Positions 28,005 through 36,984 of a DNA stretch of 64,000 bases are shown one piece after another (within the stretch, counting starts at the first letter, position 1; each line of letters starts with the position of its first letter). A program made the position numbers and the translations under genes. The notes below the pieces were generated by a model, which saw only the letters and a list, made by a program, of their open reading frames with translations, did not search any database and was not told where the DNA came from. This DNA is from Planktothrix rubescens CCAP 1459/22 (lineage in GTDB: Bacteria > Cyanobacteriota > Cyanobacteriia > Cyanobacteriales > Microcoleaceae): the NCBI GenBank assembly GCA_904830895.1, contig LR882958.1, positions 496,001-560,000 on the forward strand, given 5' to 3'.

Positions 28005-29000
28005 CTACCCTAAAATTTCCCCTACCGCCAGACGGGTTCCATTTACAAAATCCCAAGCGGACTGCATCCGTTTACCCGCCAATTGGACTTGGGTGAGTAA
28101 TAATAATCCCTCACCTGTTTGTATTACTAGCCCAAAACGCTTAATCAGGGCAACTACCTCTCCGGGTTGTCCTGAAAGTTGAGATAAATTCGGCCATTGT
28201 TGTAACAAATTTTGGTATTCCGGGGGAAATTGAGGATGATATTCCGGTGCTAAAGGAACAGTAGCACAAACTTTTAAGGGTTTTTCTTGAAATGATGTTA
28301 TACAGTTAGAGTGAAAAGCTCGAATTTGGTTATGTAAAGCGATCGCAGATTTACTCCAGTCTAAATCATAATCGTCATCTTTAATTAAGGGAGCATAGGT
28401 CGCCAAAGTATTATCTTGAGGAATAGCTACAATTTCTCCTCGGTCTAATTTAATTAAAGTTTCTACTAATAAATTCGCCCCCAATTGGCCTAACCTTTGT
28501 CCTAAATCCGTGGCATTTTCTAATAGTCCAATGGGTGTCACTACTTTTAACAACATCGGCCCGGTATCCATCCCCGCATCCATCAACATCGAGGTCATTC
28601 CTGTTTCGGTTTCCCCGTGATATAAACACCATTGAATCGGAGCCGCACCGCGATAGTAGGGGAGAATGGAGCCATGGCCATTCACACATCCCAACCGAGG
28701 CATCTCCAGAATTTCCGGGGACAAAATTTGTCCATAGGCCACCACCACAAAAACATCCGCCTGAGCCTCTCGCAACAGTTTTAAGGTGTTTTGATCTTTT
28801 TTCACCCGCTTGGGTTGCCAAACCGATAATTCATGGGTTTGAGCCAACATTTTCACCGGAGAAGGGGTTAATTGACTGCCCCGACCTCGGCGTTTATCCG
28901 GTTGAGTCACCACCGCCAAAACTTCAAATTCAGGGTCGGCCAATAATCTTTCTAAACTCGGAACGGCAAATTCAGGCGTACCAAAAAAAATGATTTTCAT
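28005..29000 (-). CDS. fmt: Methionyl-tRNA formyltransferase
   Basis: 331 residues, normal length. It starts [16 protein letters not shown]. The catalytic region [19 protein letters not shown] (Asn, His) is near residue 108 and the aspartate in [11 protein letters not shown] near residue 145. The C-terminal domain contains [16 protein letters not shown]. It formylates initiator Met-tRNA using 10-formyl-tetrahydrofolate. Its 5' side carries a heptanucleotide array beginning 2 bp upstream of the ATG, so a normal Shine-Dalgarno site is missing and the leader is made of repeat. Confidence 0.96.
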   Translation of the reverse strand: MKIIFFGTPEFAVPSLERLLADPEFEVLAVVTQPDKRRGRGSQLTPSPVKMLAQTHELSVWQPKRVKKDQNTLKLLREAQADVFVVVAYGQILSPEILEMPRLGCVNGHGSILPYYRGAAPIQWCLYHGETETGMTSMLMDAGMDTGPMLLKVVTPIGLLENATDLGQRLGQLGANLLVETLIKLDRGEIVAIPQDNTLATYAPLIKDDDYDLDWSKSAIALHNQIRAFHSNCITSFQEKPLKVCATVPLAPEYHPQFPPEYQNLLQQWPNLSQLSGQPGEVVALIKRFGLVIQTGEGLLLLTQVQLAGKRMQSAWDFVNGTRLAVGEILG

Positions 29001-29002
29001 TT

Positions 29003-29143
29003 CAGGGAACAGGGAACAGGGAACAGGGAACAGGGAATAGGTAATGGGTAATGGGTAATGGGTTTTGGGTAATGGGTAATGGGTAATGGGTAATGGGTTT
29101 TGGGTTTTGGGTAATGGGTAATGGGTAATGGGTTTTGGTTTTA
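29003..29143. repeat. Heptanucleotide arrays upstream of fmt
   Basis: Copies of CAGGGAA are followed by many copies of TAATGGG with TTTTGGG variants. They run from the fmt start codon towards the OmpA-like gene. Confidence 0.9.
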
Positions 29144-29215
29144 TTAGTTAATTACTTAACTCTTAAACTGATAACTCTTAAACTGATAACTGATAACTGA
29201 TGACTGATGACTGAT

Positions 29216-30106
29216 TTATGGGGTAATGGCTACTTCAATTCGACGGTTTAGTTGTCGATTATTTGCAGAATTATTATTAACTGCGGGACGATTTGCCCCG
29301 TATCCAATTGCGGCCCAGTGGTATTCTGTACCAATCGCCTCGGATAAATATTTCATCACCGCTTCTGCGCGACTAAAGGATAAATCTAAATTTTGTTGAG
29401 AACTGCCTTGATTATCCGTATGACCCATAACCCTAACAGCAGAACCCTTATAGGTTTTAATATCAGCAATAATCGTATCTAAAATCACGTTAGCCCCGGG
29501 ACGTAAAATTGTACTACCCACATCAAACAACACATCACTGGGAAAAGTCACCACCAGGGTATTAGAACTTTGACGACGTTCAGGCGTGGCTGAAATAGGT
29601 GGCGGAGCAGGTTTATTACTTCCTGAACCTGAAATCGGGGGTGCAGAAGCCAATTGCTGTTCCAGAATTTGTAAACGTTCCTCCAGGGGTTCCGTGGGAC
29701 GACTGGCTCCCAATTGACTTTCTACGGCCGCCGTCCGTCCAATCAAGGTATTTAACTGTCCCTGTAACTGCTGTAACTGTATCCGCAGTTGTTGACGTTG
29801 GGGGTCAGTTAACCGTTGACTGGGTGCGGGAATCGGTTGCGGAGCCGGAGGACTAACCATTGGCGGCGGGACTATTCCCTGGGAACCCTGATGCTGAAAT
29901 TGATTGAGCAATTGCTGCGTCAACGGAACCTCAGAACTCGAATTCGGATAGACCTGAGCCACGGCCATTCCCACCAACCAAGCAATAGAGGAACCCACCC
30001 CCAAAAGTAGGAGATTAAACACCATCGTCCCAAAGAATAAGAAGCCTCGAAATCGGCGAGGGGAGGGCTGGGAAGGTTTGGGGCGGGGCTTTGCAGATTG
30101 GGTCAT
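29216..30106 (-). CDS. OmpA-family cell-envelope protein
   Basis: 296 residues. A basic N-terminus is followed by a membrane anchor (about 24-50, FFGTMVFNLLLLGVGSSIAW), a proline-rich and coiled-coil region with QLRIQLQQLQGQLNTL near residue 107, and a C-terminal OmpA peptidoglycan-binding domain (about 185-296) with SDVLFDVGSTILRPGA, VMGHTDNQGSS and NRQLNRRIEVAI. It probably tethers the inner membrane to peptidoglycan. It is the third gene of a unit with DUF3038 and DUF4335 proteins, 12 bp behind the latter. Confidence 0.88.
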   Translation of the reverse strand: MTQSAKPRPKPSQPSPRRFRGFLFFGTMVFNLLLLGVGSSIAWLVGMAVAQVYPNSSSEVPLTQQLLNQFQHQGSQGIVPPPMVSPPAPQPIPAPSQRLTDPQRQQLRIQLQQLQGQLNTLIGRTAAVESQLGASRPTEPLEERLQILEQQLASAPPISGSGSNKPAPPPISATPERRQSSNTLVVTFPSDVLFDVGSTILRPGANVILDTIIADIKTYKGSAVRVMGHTDNQGSSQQNLDLSFSRAEAVMKYLSEAIGTEYHWAAIGYGANRPAVNNNSANNRQLNRRIEVAITP

Positions 30107-30118
30107 AAATCGGTCTCC

Positions 30119-31204
30119 TTAATTGGAGGCGGGGGTTTTGGGGGAAGTTTGGGGATTCGCCTCGGTGTTACTCGCTAAATTACTCACCTCTAAATTCCCA
30201 TCAGGATTAAACGTCACCTTGAAATCGGCCAAAGGCTCATTGGTTTGACGACTTCCTACAGGTTTATACAATAAATCCGGCAGTGGTGTTTGTTTCGTTT
30301 CCGTTCCTAGTTCCGGGTTCAAAGACTTATAACCCACAATTGCCCCATCTTTGGCCACGCTCACCCGATAGATTAAGGGAGTTTTTACCGATGCTGTCGG
30401 TATCCAGGCTTGAGTGAGCTTTTCAATTAATTGAGCTTTTAAATCCTTAAGTTCTTGGGGATTGGTAATCGGGGGAGGACTGGAAAGATTAGGGGGTAAA
30501 GATTGCGGTACGGTTGTTTGGGGAGAAGACCCTTGGGGGGGAATGGCTGTTGGTGTAGGAACCGTTGAGCTTTGGGTTTGCGGTTGCAGTTTCGGGTCTT
30601 CGGGTCGTTTAATATCGGGAATCGGTAAAGCAAACAAAGCCAAAGCGGTTAAGGCCAGACTCGATATCCCAATTGCTGCTGGAACAGCCCTTTGAGCAAT
30701 AGGCTGTTCCGGTTTGAGATAACGTTTAGACAGGGGTTGTAACTGGATAGACAGTTCGGGTAAAGTCTGGCTATCGGCCAAAAATTGATCAACCGCTTCC
30801 ACCAAATCAAATAATTGTACCGTGGTCAAATTGACCTGAACTGGCGGCGCAGCAGCTAAGGAAACTTCATCCGAAGACTTTTCCTGGGGAGGTTCATGAA
30901 CGGTTAATTGATGTAACTCTCCCGCAATCGGGTGTAATTCGACTAACTCCGGTTGCTGACGGAAGGATTCCGGGGCTGTTAGTCCACTGAGGAACCCTTG
31001 AACATAGCGACTAACCTGTCGAACTAAACTTTCAAAAAACTCCCGTCCTCCGGTGATGGGCTGGGGATAGCCGACAAAATGACATTCTGCATTCATCAGA
31101 ACATTTAAACTAGCCCGTCCATCGGATTTACCATCGCTTCCGGTGTTATAACCCTGCAAAATTAGTTTGCAGTTCGGTAAACTGTATTGACGTTCAATCG
31201 TCAT
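30119..31204 (-). CDS. DUF4335 family protein
   Basis: 361 residues. It begins MTIERQYSLPNCKLILQGYN, matching the cyanobacterial DUF4335 family that accompanies DUF3038. The domain covers about residues 1-180 and is followed by one membrane helix (AAIGISSLALTALALFALPI, near 175-195). A long proline/threonine/glutamine-rich linker and a small C-terminal domain (SVAKDGAIVGYKSLN) complete the protein. Its ATG overlaps the DUF3038 stop codon (ATGA), so the genes are translationally coupled. Function unknown. Confidence 0.85.
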   Translation of the reverse strand: MTIERQYSLPNCKLILQGYNTGSDGKSDGRASLNVLMNAECHFVGYPQPITGGREFFESLVRQVSRYVQGFLSGLTAPESFRQQPELVELHPIAGELHQLTVHEPPQEKSSDEVSLAAAPPVQVNLTTVQLFDLVEAVDQFLADSQTLPELSIQLQPLSKRYLKPEQPIAQRAVPAAIGISSLALTALALFALPIPDIKRPEDPKLQPQTQSSTVPTPTAIPPQGSSPQTTVPQSLPPNLSSPPPITNPQELKDLKAQLIEKLTQAWIPTASVKTPLIYRVSVAKDGAIVGYKSLNPELGTETKQTPLPDLLYKPVGSRQTNEPLADFKVTFNPDGNLEVSNLASNTEANPQTSPKTPASN

Positions 31205-31839
31205 GAGAATTCTCCATCAAACAAACTAATCCAAAATCGCTGCATTCCAGCCGTCCCTGTACAAAAAAGCAGTTTCTCTAACAAACGTATCCCTAACTCG
31301 TTTAACTTTTCATCGGAACTATAGGCCATCACCAACGCCCGCCGAGGATTCATCCGACTGCGGAAATGCGCCCGAAATTGGGTTAAGTAGTTGGACAATT
31401 GTAAATGTCGTTCAATCGGAATTTGTTTTTGGGTTAGGGCTTCATAATCCATGAGTAACTGCCGAATTCTGGCCGTTAACCGTCTTCCCAGGTTAGAGAT
31501 AATCACGACTAAGGCTTTGGCTTCTAACAGACTCAGCGCCCGACGCTGGCTAAATCGGCGTAACGGGTTGGTACTGCGGATTCGCCACAATTCTACCCGA
31601 TTGGGGATGACCGTTTGTAAATCCAGTTCTGAGATCACGACCAGCATATATTCTGCCCCCCCCAGATACAAGGCTTCAATCGCCAGTAACATTAAATCAA
31701 TTTCTAAGCGGGCGCGACGTGGACATCCGTTCGACAGGCTCACGACCTGGCCTTTTTCACCAAACGGTAGATCGGGTAAACTGTCCAATATAATTGGAAT
31801 TGACTGACTTTGAGACTGTTCTAACTGCATTACACTCAC
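31201..31839 (-). CDS. DUF3038 family protein
   Basis: 212 residues, helical and basic, with LEIDLMLLAIEALYLGGAEY near residue 46 and ALVVIISNLGRRLTARIRQL, as in cyanobacterial DUF3038 proteins. Overlapping start/stop codons couple it to the DUF4335 gene. An in-frame stretch GEKGQVVSLSNGCPRRARL (about residues 27-45) is encoded by the CGTTCGACAGGCTCACGAC motif (31728-31746), a sequence known as a dispersed repeat in many bacteria. This looks like a repeat insertion that was kept. Confidence 0.85.
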   Translation of the reverse strand: MSVMQLEQSQSQSIPIILDSLPDLPFGEKGQVVSLSNGCPRRARLEIDLMLLAIEALYLGGAEYMLVVISELDLQTVIPNRVELWRIRSTNPLRRFSQRRALSLLEAKALVVIISNLGRRLTARIRQLLMDYEALTQKQIPIERHLQLSNYLTQFRAHFRSRMNPRRALVMAYSSDEKLNELGIRLLEKLLFCTGTAGMQRFWISLFDGEFS

Positions 31840-31907
31840 AGCAATATTAATGTCAACACATTAATGGTTATCGGAATAGTTAGGGAATATACAACAACGA
31901 TGCCATA

Positions 31908-31940
31908 TTGACACTCCCGGTGCCTAAAGGCGTGGGGATT
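31908..31940. mobile_element. IS605-type right-end remnant
   Basis: TTGACACTCCCGGTGCCTAA and the following AGGCGTGGGGATTC resemble the hairpin found at the right end of IS200/IS605 elements, where the guide RNA of TnpB is usually encoded. It directly follows the TnpB remnant on the minus strand. Confidence 0.65.
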
Positions 31941-32499
31941 CTTTGTTCACAGAGCCAACTTGCTCGAACAGGATTTCTCCAGCCCGAGTAGAGGTCGATT
32001 CTCCCAAAGCGTTGCTCATGTCTAGCATGAAAGTTCCCATAAGCCCTACGGTACTCAATCCTCGACTAAGGATATTTCTAGCTGCATTTTCATTTCTATC
32101 CATTGCACAACCGCACCTACAAACATGAGTTCTAGTAGATAGCGTTTTCTTAACAATTTCACCACAGCTAGAGCAATATGAGCTGGTATATTGCGGATTT
32201 ACCGCCACCGTGACTCTTTCAAATACTTTACCAAAATATTCAATCCAGATCCGAAACTGATACCAAGATGCGTCATTAATAGACTTAGCTAAACAATGAT
32301 TTTTCGCCATATTTTTAATTATCATGCTATATATTTCAGCACAAAATTGGCTGATATTGCAACAAAGGTTTACAATTAAAGCCGTCGTAAAACGACGTGG
32401 TTTTAAACCCATTTTTCTGATAACCTTCGTTATCTCCATCGCTTGAGAACACAATTTTCTAGTGTACGATTTTTCGGGCTTGGTGTTCCCCTGATTCAA
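31924..32499 (-). pseudogene. Degraded TnpB (IS605 OrfB) C-terminal part
   Basis: 191 codons, against about 400 in an intact TnpB. The C-terminal part has KNHCLAKSINDASWYQFRIW, the zinc ribbon CSSCGEIVKKTLSTRTHVCRCG and the last RuvC aspartate in DRNENAARNIL. The first RuvC aspartate and the middle glutamate (YEDL in the intact copy at 35654) are gone: the equivalent here reads YSMIIKN. The first 60 residues do not resemble TnpB. It is an inactive remnant. Confidence 0.85.
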
Positions 32500-32763
32500 T
32501 TTTACCCTCCTTCCCCCGAATCGCTGAATCTATTAACGCCATGACCTGTAACCTCCGATAGAAACAAAAAAAATTGTTAACACAGCATGGCTATTTCGGA
32601 CTAGGTTTTAAAGTAGACAGAGGTTAGGCAAAAATATTTTCCCTGTTTTTCCAACCGCCTCAATTTTTGAGGTAGTTTGGGTTTCGTGGCTTGATAGTTG
32701 ACATCCTCCCGACACCAAAGTTCCTTATGGTGCGGGTCTTTTTGCTCCCATTTTTGATAAACA
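32500..32763. mobile_element. Decayed IS605-type end
   Basis: No gene. At about 32697-32745 lies TTGACATCCTCCCGACACC with a hairpin (GACACC...GGTGCGGGTC), typical of IS605-family ends. The rest appears to be decayed element sequence and the promoter of the next gene. Confidence 0.6.
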
Positions 32764-33285
32764 ATGCAGAAAATTAGTTCAGAGGAATTACTCGCTTTAT
32801 ACAGTCAGGGTAAACGGGACTTTGGCGCTATTGATTTAAGTGATTCAGATCTATTTGAAGCCAACCTGGAGGAAATTGGCTTGGCGGGTAGTAATTTAAA
32901 CCGGATTTATATACCCTATTCCAACCTCAGCTACGCTAATTTACAGAAAACCCAAATTCAGGAGGCGCAACTGGGGGATACACAACTTTATCAAGTGGAT
33001 TTATCCGAATCGAATTTACAAGGGAGTACCTTATTTCGATGCAACCTTCGCCATGCTGATTTAAGGGGTGCTAATTTAAGCTATTGTAATTTACAAGGGG
33101 CGGATTTATCGAGTGCTAATCTAATGTCAGCTGACCTCAGACATACGGATTTGAGTAATGCGAATTTGGAAAATGCCAAGTTAACAAATGCCCAATTAGC
33201 TGGATGTAATTTATTCCGATCCAAAATGGCAAATTTATCCGATGCAAACTGTGATCAAACCACCATCGGGCCGGATGGATATTAA
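32764..33285 (+). CDS. Pentapeptide repeat protein
   Basis: 173 residues. From about residue 22 almost the whole protein consists of A(D/N)LXX pentapeptides (ADLRGANLSYCNLQGADLSS and so on), which form a right-handed quadrilateral beta-helix. There is no signal peptide, so it is cytoplasmic. The molecular function of these abundant cyanobacterial proteins is mostly unknown. Confidence 0.9.
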   Translation: MQKISSEELLALYSQGKRDFGAIDLSDSDLFEANLEEIGLAGSNLNRIYIPYSNLSYANLQKTQIQEAQLGDTQLYQVDLSESNLQGSTLFRCNLRHADLRGANLSYCNLQGADLSSANLMSADLRHTDLSNANLENAKLTNAQLAGCNLFRSKMANLSDANCDQTTIGPDGY

Positions 33286-33303
33286 ACAATAATCCCTAGA
33301 AAA

Positions 33304-33618
33304 ATGGTTATTATCGTTATTGTCATTAATATTTTAATTTCTCTGCTGTGTTTATATTTAGCGAGAAAAATCTGGATGTTGACATTAACAATTAATCGTT
33401 TAGAAAAAAAGTTAATCCTGATGGAACAACGCACCCGTTTTGTTTTGGAGAAAGCCCCCAAGTTTATTAATTCTGGACAACAGGGAACTACTAAACTCCG
33501 ACAAAAATATCATCAACTTCAGGTACAACAACAACAACTCGAACAAGCTCTGGGGTTAATTTCCTTGGCCGTTAGGGTCTGGCCAAAAGGAGGAAAACCC
33601 AGAAAATCAAATCTCTAG
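33304..33618 (+). CDS. Small membrane-anchored coiled-coil protein
   Basis: 104 residues. An N-terminal membrane helix (VIIVIVINILISLLCLYLAR) is followed by a basic, coiled-coil-like helix (KLRQKYHQLQVQQQQLEQAL). It lies 18 bp after the pentapeptide gene and 44 bp before a YtxH-like gene, so these small envelope proteins probably form an operon. Function unknown. Confidence 0.7.
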   Translation: MVIIVIVINILISLLCLYLARKIWMLTLTINRLEKKLILMEQRTRFVLEKAPKFINSGQQGTTKLRQKYHQLQVQQQQLEQALGLISLAVRVWPKGGKPRKSNL

Positions 33619-33662
33619 GAACAAAATTGTTAAAATAGATGGAATTGGTACTGCGATTCAAT

Positions 33663-34010
33663 ATGTCAAATCAACGGTTAGGACGGTTTTTAGGGGGTTT
33701 GGTTTTGGGGTCGGTGGTCGGTACGGTAGTCGGTTTATTGGTGGCCCCTCGTTCGGGGAAAGAAACCAGACAGTTAGTTAAAAAATCGGCCGAGGCTTTA
33801 CCGGAACTCGCAGAAGATCTATCTACTAATGTTCAAGTGCAGGCTAATCGACTTTCGGAATCTGCATTACGCAATTGGGATGAAACCTTGATTCGTCTCA
33901 AAGAGGCGATTTCGGCTGGATTAGAAGCGAGTCAACAACAACAAACCTTCTATAATCCTGAAGCCCAAAAACCTATCTCTGAGTCCTCAAAAACCACAGG
34001 AGAACGCTAG
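33663..34010 (+). CDS. YtxH-domain small membrane protein
   Basis: 115 residues from the ATG at 33663 (MSNQRLGRFLGG); a start 24 bp upstream is possible. A glycine-rich hydrophobic segment (GLVLGSVVGTVVGLLVAP) followed by RSGKETRQLVKKSAE is the YtxH signature (APxSGxETR). The rest is an amphipathic helix. YtxH proteins are linked to envelope stress in other bacteria. It is flanked by other small membrane proteins. Confidence 0.82.
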   Translation: MSNQRLGRFLGGLVLGSVVGTVVGLLVAPRSGKETRQLVKKSAEALPELAEDLSTNVQVQANRLSESALRNWDETLIRLKEAISAGLEASQQQQTFYNPEAQKPISESSKTTGER

Positions 34011-34085
34011 GGATCGGAGATTTTTCCTGAAAATCGCTATACTAATGGGGACGGACGAAAATATTTTGTTGTTAATGGAAATCCA

Positions 34086-34625
34086 GTGACTGAACCTTTA
34101 TTTTGGCTTGGACTGTCACTGTTTTTTGTTGCAGTCAGCCTTACTGCTGTTGTGATTGCGGCTTTACCTGCTTTGCAAGCTATTGCAAGGGCGGCTCGGA
34201 GTGTGGAAAAATTGGCAGATACTCTGGCGCGGGAATTTCCTCCCACTTTGGAATCAATTCGGTTAACGGGGTTGGAAATTACCGAACTCACTGAGGATGT
34301 CAGCGAGGGGGTACAAAGTGTGGGTCAAGTGGTCAAACAAGTCGATCAAGGCTTAGATAGTGCTAGACTGCAAGCAAGAAAATTGCAATCTACCACGGGC
34401 GGTATTTTTACGGGAATTCGAGTGGCTTGGAAAACTTTTACTCGCAAACCTGCTACTTCTGAATCGCAACGCCGATCAGCCAATCGTTTACCCGGAAATA
34501 GCAGAAATTTACATCAGTTACGGGAACGAAATCTTCAACGCTTGGAACTTTATTCCGATACTAATTTTGAGTTAGAAGATGAAGATTTAGGCGAAAGTTA
34601 TCATTCTTTGAATCAAAGAGATTAG
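34086..34625 (+). CDS. DUF948-like membrane protein
   Basis: 179 residues with a GTG start at 34086 (MTEPLFWLGLSLFFVAV). One N-terminal membrane helix (about 7-32) is followed by a long amphipathic helix with heptad-like repeats (ESIRLTGLEITELTEDVSEG), as in DUF948 proteins, and a basic tail. It follows the YtxH gene in the usual order for these pairs. Probably envelope-associated. Confidence 0.7.
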   Translation: MTEPLFWLGLSLFFVAVSLTAVVIAALPALQAIARAARSVEKLADTLAREFPPTLESIRLTGLEITELTEDVSEGVQSVGQVVKQVDQGLDSARLQARKLQSTTGGIFTGIRVAWKTFTRKPATSESQRRSANRLPGNSRNLHQLRERNLQRLELYSDTNFELEDEDLGESYHSLNQRD

Positions 34626-34649
34626 GATCTATAGCAAGTTTAAATTAAA

Positions 34650-34829
34650 ATGAGAGTGATTGTAGAAGGAGTAGAAACTAAAGCCGAACAAGAATTTTTG
34701 CGAGATCATGGTTGCAATTGTTTACAGGGATATTGGTTTAGTCGTCCCGTAGAAGCCCAGGTTTTTGAGCAAATGCTGAGGGCAAATTCTCAAGAAACAA
34801 CGACTAAACCCCTATCATCATTTAGATAG
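34650..34829 (+). pseudogene. EAL-domain C-terminal fragment
   Basis: A 59-codon frame: MRVIVEGVETKAEQEFLRDH, then GCNCLQGYWFSRPVEA. This is the final part of an EAL c-di-GMP phosphodiesterase domain (the EGVET loop through QGY-x-FSRP), with everything before it, including the EAL motif, missing. The ATG is present and GTAGAAGGAGTAGAAAC is codon-conserved, but 59 residues cannot form the enzyme. It is a remnant. CTATAGCAAGTTTAAAT lies just upstream, as near the PIN remnant at 22120. Confidence 0.8.
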
Positions 34830-34844
34830 TTAAATCCAAAAAGA

Positions 34845-35489
34845 TTATGCTTTAACCATTAATTGTGCTTGGATTTGAGTAATTAAATCTTTCAGTCCGC
34901 CCGTATTTAAACGATAACTTAAGGGATGGGCAATTAAGTAGGCCGTACTTTCAAATAACACCTCAATTTCCGTTAATCCATTTTGCTGTAATGTTTTACC
35001 CGTAGAGACTAAATCCACAATAGCTTCAGACATTCCCGTAATCGGCCCCAATTCAACGGAGCCGTAGAGAGGTATAATTTCTACAGGTAAATCCAAACTC
35101 TCAAAATACTCGCTGGCACAGTGGACAAATTTGGAAGCGACCCGACTATGGGGTGGTAATTCTACCGGAATTTGATAGGGACTTGATTGTTTAACCGCAA
35201 CCGACATCCGGCATTTTCCAAACTTGAGATCAACCAGTGAAGCTACTTGAGGCTTTTTCTCTCGCAGGACATCATAACCAACAATACCTAACTGGGCTTG
35301 ACCATATTCCACATAAACCGGGACATCTTGCGCCCGCACTAATAATGCCTTGGCCGTTTGGGTGGGATCATAAATTTGCAGTTGTCGATTGCTGGGATCT
35401 AAAAAAGCACTAAAATCAAGTCCAACGGCTTGCAGAAGTCGAATTGTATCTATGAATAAAGCGCCTTTAGGCAGTGCTACGGTGATCAT
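34845..35489 (-). CDS. hisG: ATP phosphoribosyltransferase, short form
   Basis: 214 residues, the length of the short HisG form that needs the HisZ regulatory subunit. It starts [20 protein letters not shown], and the PRPP-binding region near residue 146 reads [16 protein letters not shown]. It catalyses the first step of histidine synthesis. It is a single gene with no other his gene adjacent (hisF is at 55421), as is normal in cyanobacteria. Confidence 0.95.
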   Translation of the reverse strand: MITVALPKGALFIDTIRLLQAVGLDFSAFLDPSNRQLQIYDPTQTAKALLVRAQDVPVYVEYGQAQLGIVGYDVLREKKPQVASLVDLKFGKCRMSVAVKQSSPYQIPVELPPHSRVASKFVHCASEYFESLDLPVEIIPLYGSVELGPITGMSEAIVDLVSTGKTLQQNGLTEIEVLFESTAYLIAHPLSYRLNTGGLKDLITQIQAQLMVKA

Positions 35490-35653
35490 AGGAATGAGGA
35501 ATGATAGGATTTAGGATTTATAACATAAGTCTGGGAGCTTGAAAACTCAGTGTCTTCAGACCTGAGATGAAAAGCGACCCAGGGGAATTTATTTCCCGTG
35601 AATATTTCTCCAATTTATGTTAACATAAGGTAGGTCGAAAAAAGGAGATTTCT

Positions 35654-36904
35654 ATGATAGTTTTGGAATATAAGTGCCAAGGCAAACCCAATCAATATAA
35701 AGCGATTGATGAAGCAATTCGCACCACCCAATTCATTCGCAATAAAGCAATTAGATATTGGATGGATAATTCAAGAGAATTAAAGATTGATAGATTTGCA
35801 CTAAACAAATATTCTACAACTCTCAGAAATCAATTCCCCTTTGTTGCCGACCTAAATTCAATGGCCGTCCAATCCGCAGCCGAGCGAGGATGGTCTGCCA
35901 TTAGTCGTTTTTACGACAATTGTAAGAAAAACATTTCCGGCAAAAAAGGATATCCCAAATTCCAAAAAGATTGCCGTTCCGTTGAATATAAAACATCGGG
36001 ATGGAAATTACACCCAACCAAAAGACAAATTACCTTAACGGATAAAAACGGCCCCCCCCTAGCCCCCCCGTGCACGGGGGGGTTTGGGGGGGGTAAACTC
36101 AAATTATTGGGTAAATGGGATATCCAAACCTACAATATTAAGGACATAAAACGGGTGCGTTTAATTCGTCGTGCCGATGGATATTACGCACAATTTTGTC
36201 TGAATATTAATGTCACCGATATTCAACCCAAAACCGGAAAGGAAATAGGACTTGATGTTGGTATTGAGTCGTTTTACACAGACTCCAATGGATATCAAGA
36301 AGTTAATCCTAAGTTTTTGAGAAAAGCTGAACAATCAATTAAGCAATCTCAGAAACAAATCTATAAGAAAGTTAAAGGTTCATCCGGTAGACGGAAAGCC
36401 AGAAAAGTTTACGCCAAAAAACATTTAAAAGTAAGTAGACAACGGAATGAACACGCAAAGAGAATTGCGCGTAACGTATGCAAGTCTAACGACTTAGTGG
36501 TCTATGAAGATTTAATTGTTAAAAACCTAGTTAAAAACCATTGTTTGGCTAAATCAATTAGCGACGCAAGTTGGTATTTATTTCGGCTATGGATAGAATA
36601 TTTTGCGTCTAAATTTGATAAATTAGCAATTCCGGTTGCACCCCATTACACTTCACAGAAATGTTCTAATTGTGGGGTAATAGTGAAAAAATCTCTATCA
36701 ACTCGCACCCATGTTTGTAGTTGTGGATTTGAGTTGCATAGAGATACAAATGCTGCAATTAATATTCTAAATCTTGGTAAACAAGCTAGGGGAGGGCATC
36801 CCCAAAGTAACGCTAATGGACTGGAAACCTCTACTCCTCTTGATGAAAGTCTGGTCGAGCAAGTGTCCAGGTTGAAGTTAGAATCTCAGTGTCTTGAGAC
36901 ATGA
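35654..36904 (+). CDS. tnpB: TnpB RNA-guided nuclease of an IS605-family element
   Basis: 416 residues. It has all three RuvC residues: D in IGLDVGIESFY near residue 197, E in VVYEDLIVKNL near residue 287, and D in HRDTNAAINIL near residue 365, plus the zinc ribbon CSNCGVIVKKSLSTRTHVCSCG. TnpB cleaves DNA guided by an RNA from the element's right end, where the reading frame ends in the terminal hairpin. AAAGGAG precedes the ATG. Near residue 133-148 a palindromic repeat (36049-36095, C-run, GTGCAC, G-run) adds in frame a Pro/Gly-rich loop (NGPPLAPPCTGGFGGGK). No stop was created, so it may still be active. Confidence 0.9.
   Translation: MIVLEYKCQGKPNQYKAIDEAIRTTQFIRNKAIRYWMDNSRELKIDRFALNKYSTTLRNQFPFVADLNSMAVQSAAERGWSAISRFYDNCKKNISGKKGYPKFQKDCRSVEYKTSGWKLHPTKRQITLTDKNGPPLAPPCTGGFGGGKLKLLGKWDIQTYNIKDIKRVRLIRRADGYYAQFCLNINVTDIQPKTGKEIGLDVGIESFYTDSNGYQEVNPKFLRKAEQSIKQSQKQIYKKVKGSSGRRKARKVYAKKHLKVSRQRNEHAKRIARNVCKSNDLVVYEDLIVKNLVKNHCLAKSISDASWYLFRLWIEYFASKFDKLAIPVAPHYTSQKCSNCGVIVKKSLSTRTHVCSCGFELHRDTNAAINILNLGKQARGGHPQSNANGLETSTPLDESLVEQVSRLKLESQCLET
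36049..36095. repeat. GC-rich palindromic repeat inside tnpB
   Basis: The palindrome CCCCCCCGTGCACGGGGGGG with flanking CTAGCCC and GGTTTGGGGGG matches the core of the MITE-like element at 10980-11030 and the repeat in the 3' end of sufR (10399-10442). Confidence 0.9.
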
Positions 36905-36984
36905 GAGTGTCAACAGTGCAGTTCGCCGAAAATTCGGTATCTGTTGAAACGACAATAATTACCCTAACTTTTATTTACCAGATT

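Larger units (their letters stand above)
35546..36905 (+). mobile_element. IS605-family TnpB-only element with hairpin ends
   Basis: CTCAGTGTCTTCAGACCTGA(G) at 35546-35566 and CTCAGTGTCTTGAGACATGA(G) at 36885-36905 are near-identical 21-bp imperfect palindromes in direct orientation, 108 bp before and at the end of the TnpB gene. They mark the left and right ends of an IS200/IS605-type element lacking TnpA. Exact ends cannot be fixed without an empty site. Confidence 0.75.

Noticed and set aside
36901-36984. Longer N-terminus for the glutathione transferase
   Set aside because: It reads through the right end of the TnpB element; the family start is at 36985.
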